Below are positions 27,424-36,399 of a stretch of 64,000 nucleotides of DNA, one piece after another; position 1 is the first letter of the stretch, and every line of letters begins with the position of its first letter. Position numbers and translations under genes: made by a program. The notes under the pieces are model-generated. The model did no database searches. It worked only from the letters and a program-made list of their open reading frames with translations, and was not told the DNA's origin. Source of the DNA: Bradyrhizobium sp. sGM-13 (GTDB taxonomy: Bacteria; Pseudomonadota; Alphaproteobacteria; Rhizobiales; Xanthobacteraceae); assembly GCF_018398875.1 (NCBI RefSeq), contig NZ_JAGWDK010000005.1:62001-126000 (forward strand). Direction: 5' to 3'.

Positions 27424-27673
27424 GTCCGCTCTTGAGGGGATTGTGTTGCAAAAGTCGTTTTGCAGGAGATGTTGAAAATTCTGAGGGCCGCTGGCGCGTT
27501 CTTCGTGTAATGATCTGAGGGAACCTCATCGCCTTGCGCCAAATTAATGGGCGACTTCGGTAGCGCGACTGAGGCCATGCGAATCATCGATCTCTTTGCG
27601 CCGCAGGTTTTCGCCAAAAATTTGGATCGCTGCAACTTTCGACTTTTGCAACACTATCGAGGGTAGTACGGAC
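27424..27673. mobile_element. Probable 250-bp non-autonomous IS relative (MITE-like)
   Basis: Both ends begin GTCCG and both carry GTGTTGCAAAAGTCG, at 27443-27457 and, inverted, at 27640-27654. The nearby IS1182-family element has ends with the same plan: GTCCGCT, then GTGTTGAAAAA. No transposase fits in 250 bases. I read it as a deletion derivative or MITE of a related IS. No target duplication could be settled by eye. Confidence 0.6.
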
Positions 27674-27799
27674 AGGCCATCCGGGCTGGATCACTTCTGG
27701 TTCTGGACCCAGAGCGGAAGTAGCGCCGTTTGCGAACAGTCGAGTGATGCGATATTGATCGTGATCTAGGTCAGGGGCGATTTAAATGACAACGACTCA

Positions 27800-28849
27800 T
27801 TGCCGGCAGCAGCCGACGCTGCGCATCTGACCGAAGTACTTCGCAAATCCGGCGTCATTGGTGAGGGCAAAGTCAGACATGTTGCCGTTCAAAAGTCTTT
27901 CGCAACCGTACTCTCACATTTCTTCCAATTGCGGCTGGCTTACGACGATGGCGCAGTAGGCGCTCCCACTTCCCTGATCCTAAAGGCTGGTCTGCCCAGC
28001 CGTGCTGGCGGCCCGTGGATGGGCGGTCGGCATGAGGTCGCGTTCTACACGGAAGTCGCATCGGCGATGCCTGCGGGCTACGTTCCGCGCTGCTTCGGCT
28101 CTCACTGGGATCCAGACACCGGCGCGTGGCATCTGCTGTTTGAGGACCTGTCAGAGTCCCATTTCGTAGCGACGCAATGGCCGTTACCCCCGACGCTTGC
28201 ACAATGCGAAACCATCGTCCGAATGCGGGCGCGGTTCCAGGCAGCTTGGTGGGACGACGCTCGCTTGGGCGTGACGGTCGGAGCCTGGCGGGACGCCTCG
28301 GCGACTGCGCAGTCTGTCAAGAGTCTGGAGGACCAGTATGCCAGCTTTGCCGATGACCTCGGCGATCGGCTTTCGACCAAGCGGCGCGATCTCTATGCGC
28401 GATTGTTCGATGTCGCACCCCGGCTGAGCGCGCGCTACCATTCACGTCGTCACATGACCATTGTTCAGGGCGATGCCCATGTCTGGAACTGCTTCCTCCC
28501 GAGGGTTGGCGGTGCAGACGGTGCCAAGTTGTTCGACTGGGACGCTTGGCGGATTGACGTCGGCTCAGATGACCTCGCCTACATGATGGCTATCCACTGG
28601 TGCCCCGACCTCCGACTCAGGTTCGAGGGACATCTACTCGACTGCTATCATGACGAGTTGGTGGCCCGCGGGGTTCAAGATTACGACCGAACCGCGTTGC
28701 AGGAAGATTACCGACTCTCGGTCTTGTGGCATACGACGACGCCGATCTGGCACCGTGCCGTCGGTATTCCGCCTGTGATTTGGTGGAACAACCTAGAGCG
28801 CATCCACCTCGCCGTTGATGATCTCGGGTGTCGCGACTTATTGACCTGA
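27800..28849 (+). CDS. Phosphotransferase family protein (APH/ecdysteroid-kinase-like), start doubtful
   Basis: A 349-residue kinase-fold protein of the aminoglycoside-phosphotransferase superfamily. The catalytic loop is IVQGDAHVWNCFLP near residue 224 and the metal-binding segment LFDWDAWRIDVGSDDLAY follows 20 residues later. The N-lobe has SLILKAGLP with the expected Lys. The frame starts only at a TTG (27800) without a ribosome site. Fourteen bases upstream, ATG at 27786 follows AGGGG at good spacing but is out of frame and stops after 14 codons, so a one-base deletion near the start, or a sequencing error, is likely. Substrate unknown. Confidence 0.8.
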   Translation: MPAAADAAHLTEVLRKSGVIGEGKVRHVAVQKSFATVLSHFFQLRLAYDDGAVGAPTSLILKAGLPSRAGGPWMGGRHEVAFYTEVASAMPAGYVPRCFGSHWDPDTGAWHLLFEDLSESHFVATQWPLPPTLAQCETIVRMRARFQAAWWDDARLGVTVGAWRDASATAQSVKSLEDQYASFADDLGDRLSTKRRDLYARLFDVAPRLSARYHSRRHMTIVQGDAHVWNCFLPRVGGADGAKLFDWDAWRIDVGSDDLAYMMAIHWCPDLRLRFEGHLLDCYHDELVARGVQDYDRTALQEDYRLSVLWHTTTPIWHRAVGIPPVIWWNNLERIHLAVDDLGCRDLLT

Positions 28850-28920
28850 ACGATAGTAGCCTGGCTCTTCCAACAGTGTCTGCTTGTGGCCCTTCTGCCG
28901 ACCTCATCATTGCTCCGAGC

Positions 28921-30466
28921 GTCCGCTTTGCGCCGATTGTGTTGAAAAAGTCGGCCAATAGGCCGTTCGCAACGATGCCAAGGGGCAGGCGCGCGTGGGC
29001 TCTATTGTGCTTAGGGGGGCTGCAGCGCAGGGCTCGGGATCAGCTTTGCGAGCTTCCGGAGATTTTGGGCGGTGGCCGCCAAAAGGAACTCGTCTCGAGC
29101 ACCCAATGGACCTCTCAGCCTGAGACGGTCGAGGCGCAGGATGCGCTTGAGGTGCGCGAAGAGCATTTCGATCTTCTTCCGTTCACGCCGCGACGTCACA
29201 TAGGCATTGGTCTTGGCGATTTCGCGCGCAACGTCTCGAGCCTTTTCGTAGATTGAACGTGGGACCTTGCGGGAGGGCATCTTCGGACAACACCGCGGCT
29301 TGAGTTCGCAAGCATCGCAGTCATATTTGCTGGCCCGGTAGAGCAGCGTTGTCCCATCGTTCACAAGGGTGCCGGTGGAAGTCAGCACCTTGCCAGCCGG
29401 GCAGATGTAAACGTCGCTCTGTTGATCGTAGGCGAAGTCTTCCCGAGAGAACGTCCCGTCGGCACGCCCTGATTTATCGAAGACCGGAATGTGCGGCTCG
29501 ATCGCGCGCTCGTTGACCAACCACCCGAGCATCTCCGCTGCCCCGTAGGCAGTGTCGGCTACAACGCGCTCGGGACGGAGCTCAAGGCGCTCTTCGGTAC
29601 GCTCAATCATGGTGCGCGCCGCTCCGACCTCGGCCTGCCGGATTGCTCGCGTCGCCTCGACGTCGACGATGATCGCCGCCTTCAGGTCGATCAGATAATT
29701 GTTGGCGTAGGCAAAGAAGGCATGTCCCTTGTGAGCGCCGGTCCATTGCGCGGCCGGATCCGACTTGGCAATGAACTTCGGCACTGTATCGCTCGCCGCG
29801 CCCCAGGCCGCTTCATCCAGCGTATCGAGATATTCCCGGACGGATCGGCGCGTCCTCGCAATGGTCTCCCAGTCAACCTCATTAGCTCCAGCAACAGCGC
29901 GCTGCTTGTTGGCATCGGCGGCAATCAAGCTGGCATCGACCGCAAAGGCGGCGCCGTCGACTAATCCTTCTGCGATGCAGCGCTGGACCACCGTCTCGAA
30001 CAGCTTTCGCAGCAGGTCGCAGTCCCGGAAGCGGCCATGCCTGTTCTTGGAGAAGGTCGAATGGTCCGGCACCTCGCCCTCGAGACCGAGCCGACAGAAC
30101 CACCGGTAAGCGAGGTTCAGGTGCACTTCCTCGCACAAGCGCCGTTCGGAACGGATGCCGTAGCAGTAGCCAACTAACAGCATCCGCACGAGCAGCTCGG
30201 GATCAATCGAAGGCCGGCCGGTGCAGCTGTAGAATGGCTCCAGGTGCCGTCGGATCTCGGATAAATCGACGAACCGATCGATCGATCTCAGCAGGTGGGT
30301 AACAGGAACGTGTCGCTCAAGCGAGAACTCGTAGAACAGCGCCGCCTGATCAATCTGCCGATGACCCATCATCGATTCGGCTCTCCCGCCCACCGGACGG
30401 AGTGAATCAGCGAACCCCCTCAGCTTCAACGGCCGAGTTTTTCAACACAATCCGCCAACAGCGGAC
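28921..30466. mobile_element. IS1182-family insertion sequence
   Basis: A 1.55-kb element bounded by imperfect 36-base inverted repeats, 28921-28956 and 30431-30466, with 31 matches. Each starts GTCCGCT and contains GATTGTGTTGAAAAA. It holds one leftward transposase gene. The frame is intact and ends are present, so the copy may be active. It inserted 71 bases after the phosphotransferase stop. Target duplication unresolved. Confidence 0.85.
29011..30372 (-). CDS. IS1182-family DDE transposase
   Basis: The 453-residue transposase has the N-terminal DUF772-type domain (LEPFYSCTGRPSIDPELLVRMLL, CEEVHLNLAYRWFCRLGL, VPDHSTFSKNRHGRF). The catalytic triad can be followed: Asp in AFAVDASLIAADANK, Asp in VVADTAYGAAEML, Glu in RRERKKIEMLFAHLKRIL. 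A Cys cluster (CDACELKPRCCP) lies before the last motif, as in related IS1182 proteins. I chose ATG at 30372 because the longer frame starts only at TTG. It shows no break. Confidence 0.92.
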   Translation of the reverse strand: MMGHRQIDQAALFYEFSLERHVPVTHLLRSIDRFVDLSEIRRHLEPFYSCTGRPSIDPELLVRMLLVGYCYGIRSERRLCEEVHLNLAYRWFCRLGLEGEVPDHSTFSKNRHGRFRDCDLLRKLFETVVQRCIAEGLVDGAAFAVDASLIAADANKQRAVAGANEVDWETIARTRRSVREYLDTLDEAAWGAASDTVPKFIAKSDPAAQWTGAHKGHAFFAYANNYLIDLKAAIIVDVEATRAIRQAEVGAARTMIERTEERLELRPERVVADTAYGAAEMLGWLVNERAIEPHIPVFDKSGRADGTFSREDFAYDQQSDVYICPAGKVLTSTGTLVNDGTTLLYRASKYDCDACELKPRCCPKMPSRKVPRSIYEKARDVAREIAKTNAYVTSRRERKKIEMLFAHLKRILRLDRLRLRGPLGARDEFLLAATAQNLRKLAKLIPSPALQPP

Positions 30467-30603
30467 CTCCTTCCGTTCACGAGGAACGATCGCGGTCTGC
30501 CGTCCATTGTTTGAGGCGCTTGCTACCTTGCATCGGCTGGGTCGAAGCACTCAGGGATCTGGCCAGCAGCGGCGCCGTACCGGCGAAGCGACGCGTCGCG
30601 ACT

Positions 30604-31017
30604 TCAAACCGGTTCGGGCAAGACGTCATCTTGTTTGCATGCGACGGCAGTCAGGCTGATCGGCCCAGAGGACGAGCCTTCGTGATTGATACGAACACAT
30701 GGCCTGGAAGAAGCAAAGTCGGGCACTCTGCACACGAACTTAAGATTCTGCTCGGACGTCAAACAATCGTCCTCCGTCACGAGGCGCGAAATAGCCATAC
30801 GATCTCCACAGTACATCAAATCCAGGGGCGTGGTGGAGGCCGAGGTATTCCGCAACACGAAAACGAGCAGCCAACCTATCCGCACTGCGGCTCTACGAAG
30901 AAACAGTCCCTTCGGTGTAGTGTGGTCTTCATCGCCCTCGGCCGATGAGCCTTTCGAGATTTCCGGCGAGATTTCCGGAACGGCCACGCGGGAAACGGCG
31001 TGCATCGCATCGTACAT
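30604..31017 (-). CDS. Small protein of unknown function
   Basis: A 137-residue frame starting at ATG 31017, with a good GGAG six bases upstream. Near its start it has a tandem EISPEIS repeat coded by a 12-base direct repeat. Residues about 37-57 (GLFLRRAAVRIGWLLVFVLR) could be an internal signal or membrane segment, followed by a region with several cysteines. I recognise no family. It lies between the IS and the two-component system in a stretch with weak codon bias, so it may be an acquired or decaying gene. Confidence 0.4.
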   Translation of the reverse strand: MYDAMHAVSRVAVPEISPEISKGSSAEGDEDHTTPKGLFLRRAAVRIGWLLVFVLRNTSASTTPLDLMYCGDRMAISRLVTEDDCLTSEQNLKFVCRVPDFASSRPCVRINHEGSSSGPISLTAVACKQDDVLPEPV

Positions 31018-31519
31018 GTAACGCTCCTGCTTCGTTGAGCGTGCGCACGATGGGGTCCGGATGTCGCAGAACTTTGCCGACGACCGCCGGAAATTGTCGC
31101 GATCTGTCTCAGGAATGCTGCATTGCATAGTTCGCGACAGTTGCGGCCATCGGTGATGGCCATTCCTGTCATCCGCTCTTGAATGACGTTGCTCTCAATG
31201 CGGCTTCTTAAGTTGCATCAAGTTTGAACAGGCATACGGTTTGCGACAAATTGCGACAAAGATGGCTCACCAGGACAACGTTCTGCGACAGCTTGTGCCT
31301 AGATTGTTTCGGCCAGATCGGGGAATCATGCACCTGAGGCCGGTTCCCGCTCGGATCGGCCGGCATCGGGATCCTGCGATCCCGATCCCGCGACACTGTC
31401 AGTGAAGCCAGCCACAAGCATTTGATTTCACTCGATCATACGCGGCCGATACATTCTGTTACACTTTTTCGATGGGGCGGGTGCGGGACTTCAGTATGAT
31501 CCGGGACGGAGCAAACTAG
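31018..31519. other. Spacer with GCGACA repeats before the two-component genes
   Basis: About 500 bases without a convincing gene. It holds a perfect tandem repeat TTGCGACAAA x2 at 31241-31260, and further GCGACA/TGTCGC copies near 31098, 31133 and 31287. These could be binding half-sites. The response regulator's promoter presumably lies at the right end, near 31440-31500. Confidence 0.5.
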
Positions 31520-32239
31520 ATGGACTCGGCACCTCACATCGCCGTAGTGGATGATCATCGCGATATTCGCGATCTGGTCGGCAAATACTTGATGCAGCAT
31601 GGCTACCGCATCAGTCTTGCGGAGAGCGCTGTTGCACTCCGCCGCTTGCTCGAACGAAGTGCCCTGGACCTGGTGGTTCTTGACGTCATGATGCCGGGTG
31701 AGGACGGACTGTCCCTCTGCCGCCATCTGCGCAGCACCACGGACCTTCCCGTTATCCTGTTGACTGCGATGGCTGAGGAGACCGATCGAATCGTCGGCCT
31801 GGAAGTCGGTGCCGATGACTATGTGAGCAAGCCATTCAATCCGCGCGAACTCCTCGCCCGTATCAAAGCAGTGCTTCGACGAGTCCAAAGCCTGCCGCCG
31901 CAAAAGGGCCGGCTTGCGACCAAGGTTGTACGTTTTGATCGATGGACCTTTGACGTCAATCGGCGCGAGTTGACGGGAGACGACGGCGTTGCTGTGCCGC
32001 TCAGCACGGCGGAGTTCCGCCTGTTGTGTGCATTTCTCGACCATCCCGGCCTGGTGCTCAGCCGCAATCAGCTCCTCGACCTGACGGTCGGCCGGGATGC
32101 CGATCCGTTCGACCGGAGCATCGACAATCAGGTCAGCCGCTTGCGGAAGAAGATCGAGGCCGATCCGAAAGTACCAGCCTTGATCAAGACGCACTGGGGC
32201 GGAGGATACAGCCTCGCCGCGCAGGTCGAGCAGCCATGA
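31520..32239 (+). CDS. OmpR-family response regulator
   Basis: A 239-residue two-component regulator. The receiver domain has the acidic pair VVDDH at 9-13, phosphoacceptor Asp55 in LVVLDVMMPGEDG, ILLTAM and VSKPF (conserved Lys). The OmpR/PhoB winged helix fills residues 135-235, with LSTAEFRLLCAFLDHPG and RSIDNQVSRLRKKIE, ending in the wing HWGGGYSLA. CGGAGC precedes the ATG. Its stop overlaps the start of the histidine kinase (ATGA), so it is certainly paired with it. The signal is unknown. Confidence 0.95.
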   Translation: MDSAPHIAVVDDHRDIRDLVGKYLMQHGYRISLAESAVALRRLLERSALDLVVLDVMMPGEDGLSLCRHLRSTTDLPVILLTAMAEETDRIVGLEVGADDYVSKPFNPRELLARIKAVLRRVQSLPPQKGRLATKVVRFDRWTFDVNRRELTGDDGVAVPLSTAEFRLLCAFLDHPGLVLSRNQLLDLTVGRDADPFDRSIDNQVSRLRKKIEADPKVPALIKTHWGGGYSLAAQVEQP

Positions 32240-33759
32240 TGGGCTTGTGGAAGCGTAGTCTTGCGGCCCGTTTCATCTGTTTCACGCTGCTGTCTTTAGT
32301 GCTGTCGCAAGCAATCGTGTTCTTCATTTCCTGGGATGAGCACGGGCAGGCGATTCGGAAGGCCGCCAAGGGCGAGATATTCAGCCGGAGCGCCTCGCTC
32401 GCCCGGGTTTTGGAGGCGACGCCTCCGTCGCTGCAGACCGATATCCTTAATGCCAGCAACACCAGTTCAGCGAGATATTGGATATCGACCAACGGATTGA
32501 AGGATGCCTCCGCGTGGCGAGAGGAGGCATGGGAGCGCTTGGCGCAGCCATTGCCGCGCATGTCCTTTGCCGGCCACAGCGTGCCCGCCGAGGTGAGACC
32601 GGATTTCGCCCGAAACACCGCCAGCAGTAGCGGCGTCTCCTCGCAATGGGTCGACCTAAGGCCGGAAGCTTGGCCGCTGTCCCGACCAGCGAAATTTCTT
32701 TATCTCGATGATGCCACCGGCATGGGATTGGCCGTTCAGTTGGCTAACGGAGCATGGCTGAACACTGCATTTGCCAAGCCCGCGCAAGATGGCTTCTGGA
32801 CCTCCAAATCCACCTTGGCGCTCGGCCTCTCCGCGTTGTCGTTGTCGATCATTGCTGTATTCGCCGCACGCGGCATCGCGCAACCATTGCGCCGGCTCGC
32901 CGTAGCGGCCGAGGCCCTCGGCCGTGGCCAGGAGATCGTACCGCTGCCGGAGACCGGCCCCGACGATATCCGGCGCACCGCCGAGGCATTCAATCGCATG
33001 CAAGCGCGCCTGCACCGTTTCGTCGACGACCGCACCAGAATGCTGGCCGCCATCGGCCATGATCTGCGTACACCTTTGACCTCGCTCCGCTTGCGAGCAG
33101 AATTCGTGCCCGACGGGGACGTTCGCGAGAAAATGCTCTCCACCATTTCCGAGATCCAGACGATGACGGAGGCGACCCTCGCATTCGCTCGCGAAGATGC
33201 AACCGCAGAAAGCACGCGGACCGTGGACCTCTCGGCCCTCGTGGAAAGTCTCTGCGATGATCTCGCTGAACTCGGTTATGACATCTCCTTTTCTGAAGGG
33301 CAGAAGATCAGCTATAGCTGCCGGCCAGACGCGCTGCGCCGCGCGTGCCGCAACCTGGTCGAAAATGCCATCCGGTATGGCGAGCGAGCGCGCGTCAGCG
33401 TGGAAAGGCAGGCCGATAGCGTCGAAATCACCGTCTCGGACGACGGCCCTGGTATTCCAGACAGTGCCAAAGAGCAGGTCTTTACACCGTTTTTCCGGAT
33501 GGAGAATTCGCGGAACCGCGAGACAGGAGGCGTAGGTCTCGGCCTTTCCATCGCCCGGACCATTGTCCGCCACCACGGCGGCGATATCGTCTTGAGCAAC
33601 AAGCAGAAGGGGCTACAGGCGACCATTAGCCTGCCAGCGCTGGACGGCGGGCCGCCGCCTCCTATCAGCCGCCCGGTCGCAGGAGCGAGGGACGTTGCCA
33701 GCGCTCTCGAAAAGGCAGGGCCTTCGTCGGTGGCCACGCCAACGGCTGCCACTCATTGA
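32236..33759 (+). CDS. Membrane sensor histidine kinase paired with the OmpR-type regulator
   Basis: A 507-residue EnvZ-like kinase. Membrane segments at about 11-32 and 192-212 flank a periplasmic sensor of some 160 residues. A HAMP domain follows (about 210-265), then the dimerisation box with His275 in GHDLRTPLTSLRL, N-box NLVENAIRYG, G1 DDGPGIP, F-box FTPFFRM and G2 GVGLGLSIA. The C-terminus adds about 45 Pro/Ala-rich residues. I chose ATG at 32236, overlapping the regulator's stop; the longer frame runs through the regulator gene and is Arg-rich shadow. Confidence 0.95.
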   Translation: MMGLWKRSLAARFICFTLLSLVLSQAIVFFISWDEHGQAIRKAAKGEIFSRSASLARVLEATPPSLQTDILNASNTSSARYWISTNGLKDASAWREEAWERLAQPLPRMSFAGHSVPAEVRPDFARNTASSSGVSSQWVDLRPEAWPLSRPAKFLYLDDATGMGLAVQLANGAWLNTAFAKPAQDGFWTSKSTLALGLSALSLSIIAVFAARGIAQPLRRLAVAAEALGRGQEIVPLPETGPDDIRRTAEAFNRMQARLHRFVDDRTRMLAAIGHDLRTPLTSLRLRAEFVPDGDVREKMLSTISEIQTMTEATLAFAREDATAESTRTVDLSALVESLCDDLAELGYDISFSEGQKISYSCRPDALRRACRNLVENAIRYGERARVSVERQADSVEITVSDDGPGIPDSAKEQVFTPFFRMENSRNRETGGVGLGLSIARTIVRHHGGDIVLSNKQKGLQATISLPALDGGPPPPISRPVAGARDVASALEKAGPSSVATPTAATH

Positions 33760-33902
33760 TCAGAGGTGACGCAAAGATAACTGACTTCGAAGGTCAAATT
33801 TGTGCAGCGCGTTGGGTGTGTTGCGGCAAGCGGGTGCAATAGGGAACGCGCTACTCACGGATGAGTTTATGGGCTCACAGACCTTCAATCCGGAGGGAAG
33901 CC

Positions 33903-34622
33903 ATGGAGCATCTCCGCTATCCAAACGAAACCGCCGAGTATCGTGCTGCCAGAAACGCGCTTCTAGACGACGAGATTGCGCTTCGTGCCCACATTGAAGC
34001 TGTAGCGGCCAAGCGCCGCGCCTTGCCGCTCGGCGGCGAAATACCGGAAGACTACGTATTCGAGCGGATCGGCAAGAATGCCGCGCCGGAGAAGGTCAGG
34101 ATGTCCGAGCTGTTCGGTCCGCATGACACGCTCATTCTGTACAGCTTCATGTATGGACCCGAGCGGGAGCTGCCATGTCCCGGCTGTACGCACCTGCTCG
34201 ATGGGCTCGACGGCGCGGCAAGGCACATCGGCCAGCGAGCTGCACTTTACATTGTCGCGAAATCCCCAATCGCACGTCTTGCCGCGTGGGCTCACGAGCG
34301 CGGCTGGGACCATCTACCGCTCGTGTCTACGGCGGGCAATAGCTACGACGCGGATTATTTTGGTGACACGTCGAAGTTTCCCAAGGGCTTGCGTGCGCAG
34401 CATCGCGTTCCGGACGGCGAGAACTGGGACGAAACGATCTTCAACGTGTTCAAGAAGAGCGGCGGAGCAATCCGTCACTTCTGGGGTTCAGAGATGAGCT
34501 TCGCGCCAACCGAACCCAATCAACATCATCGCGCCGGGGATCTGGTCGACCCCTTGTGGGGTCTGCTCGATATGACCCCCGAAGGGCGTGGAGACTTTTT
34601 TCCAAAAGTGAAATACGATTGA
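33903..34622 (+). CDS. DUF899 (thioredoxin-like) protein
   Basis: A 239-residue protein of the DUF899 group, a thioredoxin-fold family. Landmarks: LRYPNETAEYRAARNALLDDEIALR near the start, a central LILYSFMYGPERELPCPGCTHLLDG with a CPGC redox-like motif, and LVSTAGNSYDADYFGD, followed by NVFKKSGGAIRHFWGSE and DPLWGLLDMTPEGRG at the end. Function is not known. GGAGGGAAG gives a strong ribosome site for the ATG at 33903. A GNAT gene follows after 38 bases. Confidence 0.9.
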   Translation: MEHLRYPNETAEYRAARNALLDDEIALRAHIEAVAAKRRALPLGGEIPEDYVFERIGKNAAPEKVRMSELFGPHDTLILYSFMYGPERELPCPGCTHLLDGLDGAARHIGQRAALYIVAKSPIARLAAWAHERGWDHLPLVSTAGNSYDADYFGDTSKFPKGLRAQHRVPDGENWDETIFNVFKKSGGAIRHFWGSEMSFAPTEPNQHHRAGDLVDPLWGLLDMTPEGRGDFFPKVKYD

Positions 34623-34660
34623 CCTTCGGATCGACGGTCCGTGATGGAGGGAGCGACACG

Positions 34661-35248
34661 ATGTCGGCAGTGCCGGAAGTCATATCCGCAGGCGGGGACA
34701 ACCGGGCAAGCGCGATTAGCACCATCGTGCTGGGCTTTGCGGCCGACCCGATGACGCGTTTTGCTTGGCCCGATCCGTCCGTATACCTCAGAACAATGCC
34801 TCGGATGGTCAATGCCTTCGGCGGCCGTGCTTTCGAGCATGGCACAGCCTACATCACCGAAGGAGCCCGCGCTGCCGCCTTATGGCTGCCACCAGGCGTC
34901 GAGCCGGACGAAGCAGAAATGGGCGCTATCATGGAGGAGTCCCTGCGCCCGGAGATATCAGGCGATATCGGGGCCATCATGAAAGGAATGGCCGAACATC
35001 ATCCGCATGAGCCGCATTGGTATCTGCCTCTTATCGCCGCCGATCCGAAATGGATCGGGCAGGGGCTTGGCGCGTTGCTGATGAAACATGCGCTTCGACG
35101 ATGCGACGAGGAGGGCATCGCGGCCTACCTCGAAAGCTCGAACCCGCGTAACATTTCGCTCTACGAACGCCACGGCTTCAAGATTGTTGGCAGAATCCAG
35201 AGCGGCTCTTCTCCGATAGTGACGCCGATGCTGCGGCCCGCATCCTGA
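34661..35248 (+). CDS. GNAT-family N-acetyltransferase
   Basis: A 195-residue acetyltransferase. The acetyl-CoA loop is KWIGQGLGALLMKHALRR near residue 130 and the last motif ESSNPRNISLYERHGFKIVG is typical of motif B. GGAGGGAGC precedes the ATG at 34661. It follows the DUF899 gene by 38 bases and may be cotranscribed. Acceptor substrate unknown. Confidence 0.9.
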   Translation: MSAVPEVISAGGDNRASAISTIVLGFAADPMTRFAWPDPSVYLRTMPRMVNAFGGRAFEHGTAYITEGARAAALWLPPGVEPDEAEMGAIMEESLRPEISGDIGAIMKGMAEHHPHEPHWYLPLIAADPKWIGQGLGALLMKHALRRCDEEGIAAYLESSNPRNISLYERHGFKIVGRIQSGSSPIVTPMLRPAS

Positions 35249-35318
35249 GAACGTTCGACGCGCTCGCTATCACCGTGCATCTCAGGAATAAGCGCGATTG
35301 CGGTTATTCCGAGAGGTT

Positions 35319-36074
35319 CTAGGGCGACCTTCGCATTGACCAGAGGATAGCGTTGGTGAGGAATCGCTGGAAGCGGGCATCCCGCCAGACTGACGGCTCG
35401 TGGCCTAGTGCCGTATAGAACACGCGTCCCTCGCCGTAGGACCGCGTCCATGCGAGAGGCCAACCATAGAATCGTTGATGCACGGCAGCCTTGCCAAGGT
35501 CCACCGAGGTTGGGTCGAGGCGCAGGAGCACGCGTGATCGACGATAGTCGAAGTCGCTGATTTGGTAGATCTCGTCCTCGACCTGCAACGATTTCCCGAG
35601 GAAAGCTACCAGAGGATCGCGCGGATCAACCACCTCGATGGTGACGGTCTGATGCCAGGGGTGACCATTGAAGTAGCCGCCGACGAGGTCGAGATAATCC
35701 GGCCAGGCGTAGAAGGTGTCCGTCGCCGAATGAACACCGAGGAATCCGCGGCCCGAGCGCACAAAGTTGAGAAGAGCTGCCTTTTGCGCCTCGCTCATTG
35801 GCAGTTCTCCTGACGTGTAGAACATCACCGCGGCGTAGCGTCCGAGGTTAGCGGGGGATAATTCAGACGTATCTTCCGTTGCGGTGACTTCGAAGACGCC
35901 CGAATCGCTTCCAAGCTGGGCCAGGATTGCCTCGGAAAGCGGTATGACATCATGCCGGTAGCCGGCCGAGTGCGTGAAATAGAGGACGCGCTCGCGCGCG
36001 GCTTGCGCCTGCGCGCTTAGCGGTCGGATGGCCGCCGCGCCGCCGAGGAGCGCGATGAAATCGCGTCGCCGCAC
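35319..36074 (-). CDS. ThuA-like (trehalose-utilisation type) exported protein
   Basis: A 251-residue protein with the ThuA fold, a glutamine-amidotransferase-like domain without clear amidase. Landmarks: VLYFTHSAGYRHDVIPLSEAIL, MFYTSGELPMSEAQKAALLNFV, GRGFLGVHSATDTFYAWPDYLDLVGG and the C-terminal YGEGRVFYTALGHEPSVW. It starts at GTG 36074, after GGAGGG, giving the Tat-like signal VRRRDFIALLGGAAA. The upstream frame extension has no match. It is transcribed leftward, divergent from the Bug-type receptor. Confidence 0.88.
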   Translation of the reverse strand: MRRRDFIALLGGAAAIRPLSAQAQAARERVLYFTHSAGYRHDVIPLSEAILAQLGSDSGVFEVTATEDTSELSPANLGRYAAVMFYTSGELPMSEAQKAALLNFVRSGRGFLGVHSATDTFYAWPDYLDLVGGYFNGHPWHQTVTIEVVDPRDPLVAFLGKSLQVEDEIYQISDFDYRRSRVLLRLDPTSVDLGKAAVHQRFYGWPLAWTRSYGEGRVFYTALGHEPSVWRDARFQRFLTNAILWSMRRSP

Positions 36075-36399
36075 AATCCCCTCCGCTAAACCCAGCCAGC
36101 AATGTATGGAAAGAAGCTTAGCACAGAGCGGCCCGGCGCTGGCCATGGGCCATCGCTACTCTCTGCCGTCCTATGCAACGCCACGTGCAGTTCACGCCTT
36201 TGGCTCCTTGGCGTTCCGATAGGCGATCGAGAGATTTGGCGGGCTGCCGCCGTCGGTATTTTCGCGTCTCGGAAAATGCCGGTTGATTCGGTTATCCATC
36301 CGCGAAAGCTCGAATCTGATGTGCGCCAATCTGTCCCGCCTTTCACCTATGGCAGGGGCGGGACGATGCGGTACCCTCGTTGAAAATCAGGGAGCGAAT
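36075..36399. other. Divergent promoter region
   Basis: About 325 bases between the leftward ThuA gene and the rightward Bug-type receptor gene. It must contain promoters for both. No clear box, dyad or small gene was seen. Confidence 0.5.

Noticed and set aside
27424..31519. A genomic island with integrase and attachment sites
   Set aside because: The stretch has an IS and a MITE-like element, but no integrase, tRNA or flanking direct repeat that would define an island.
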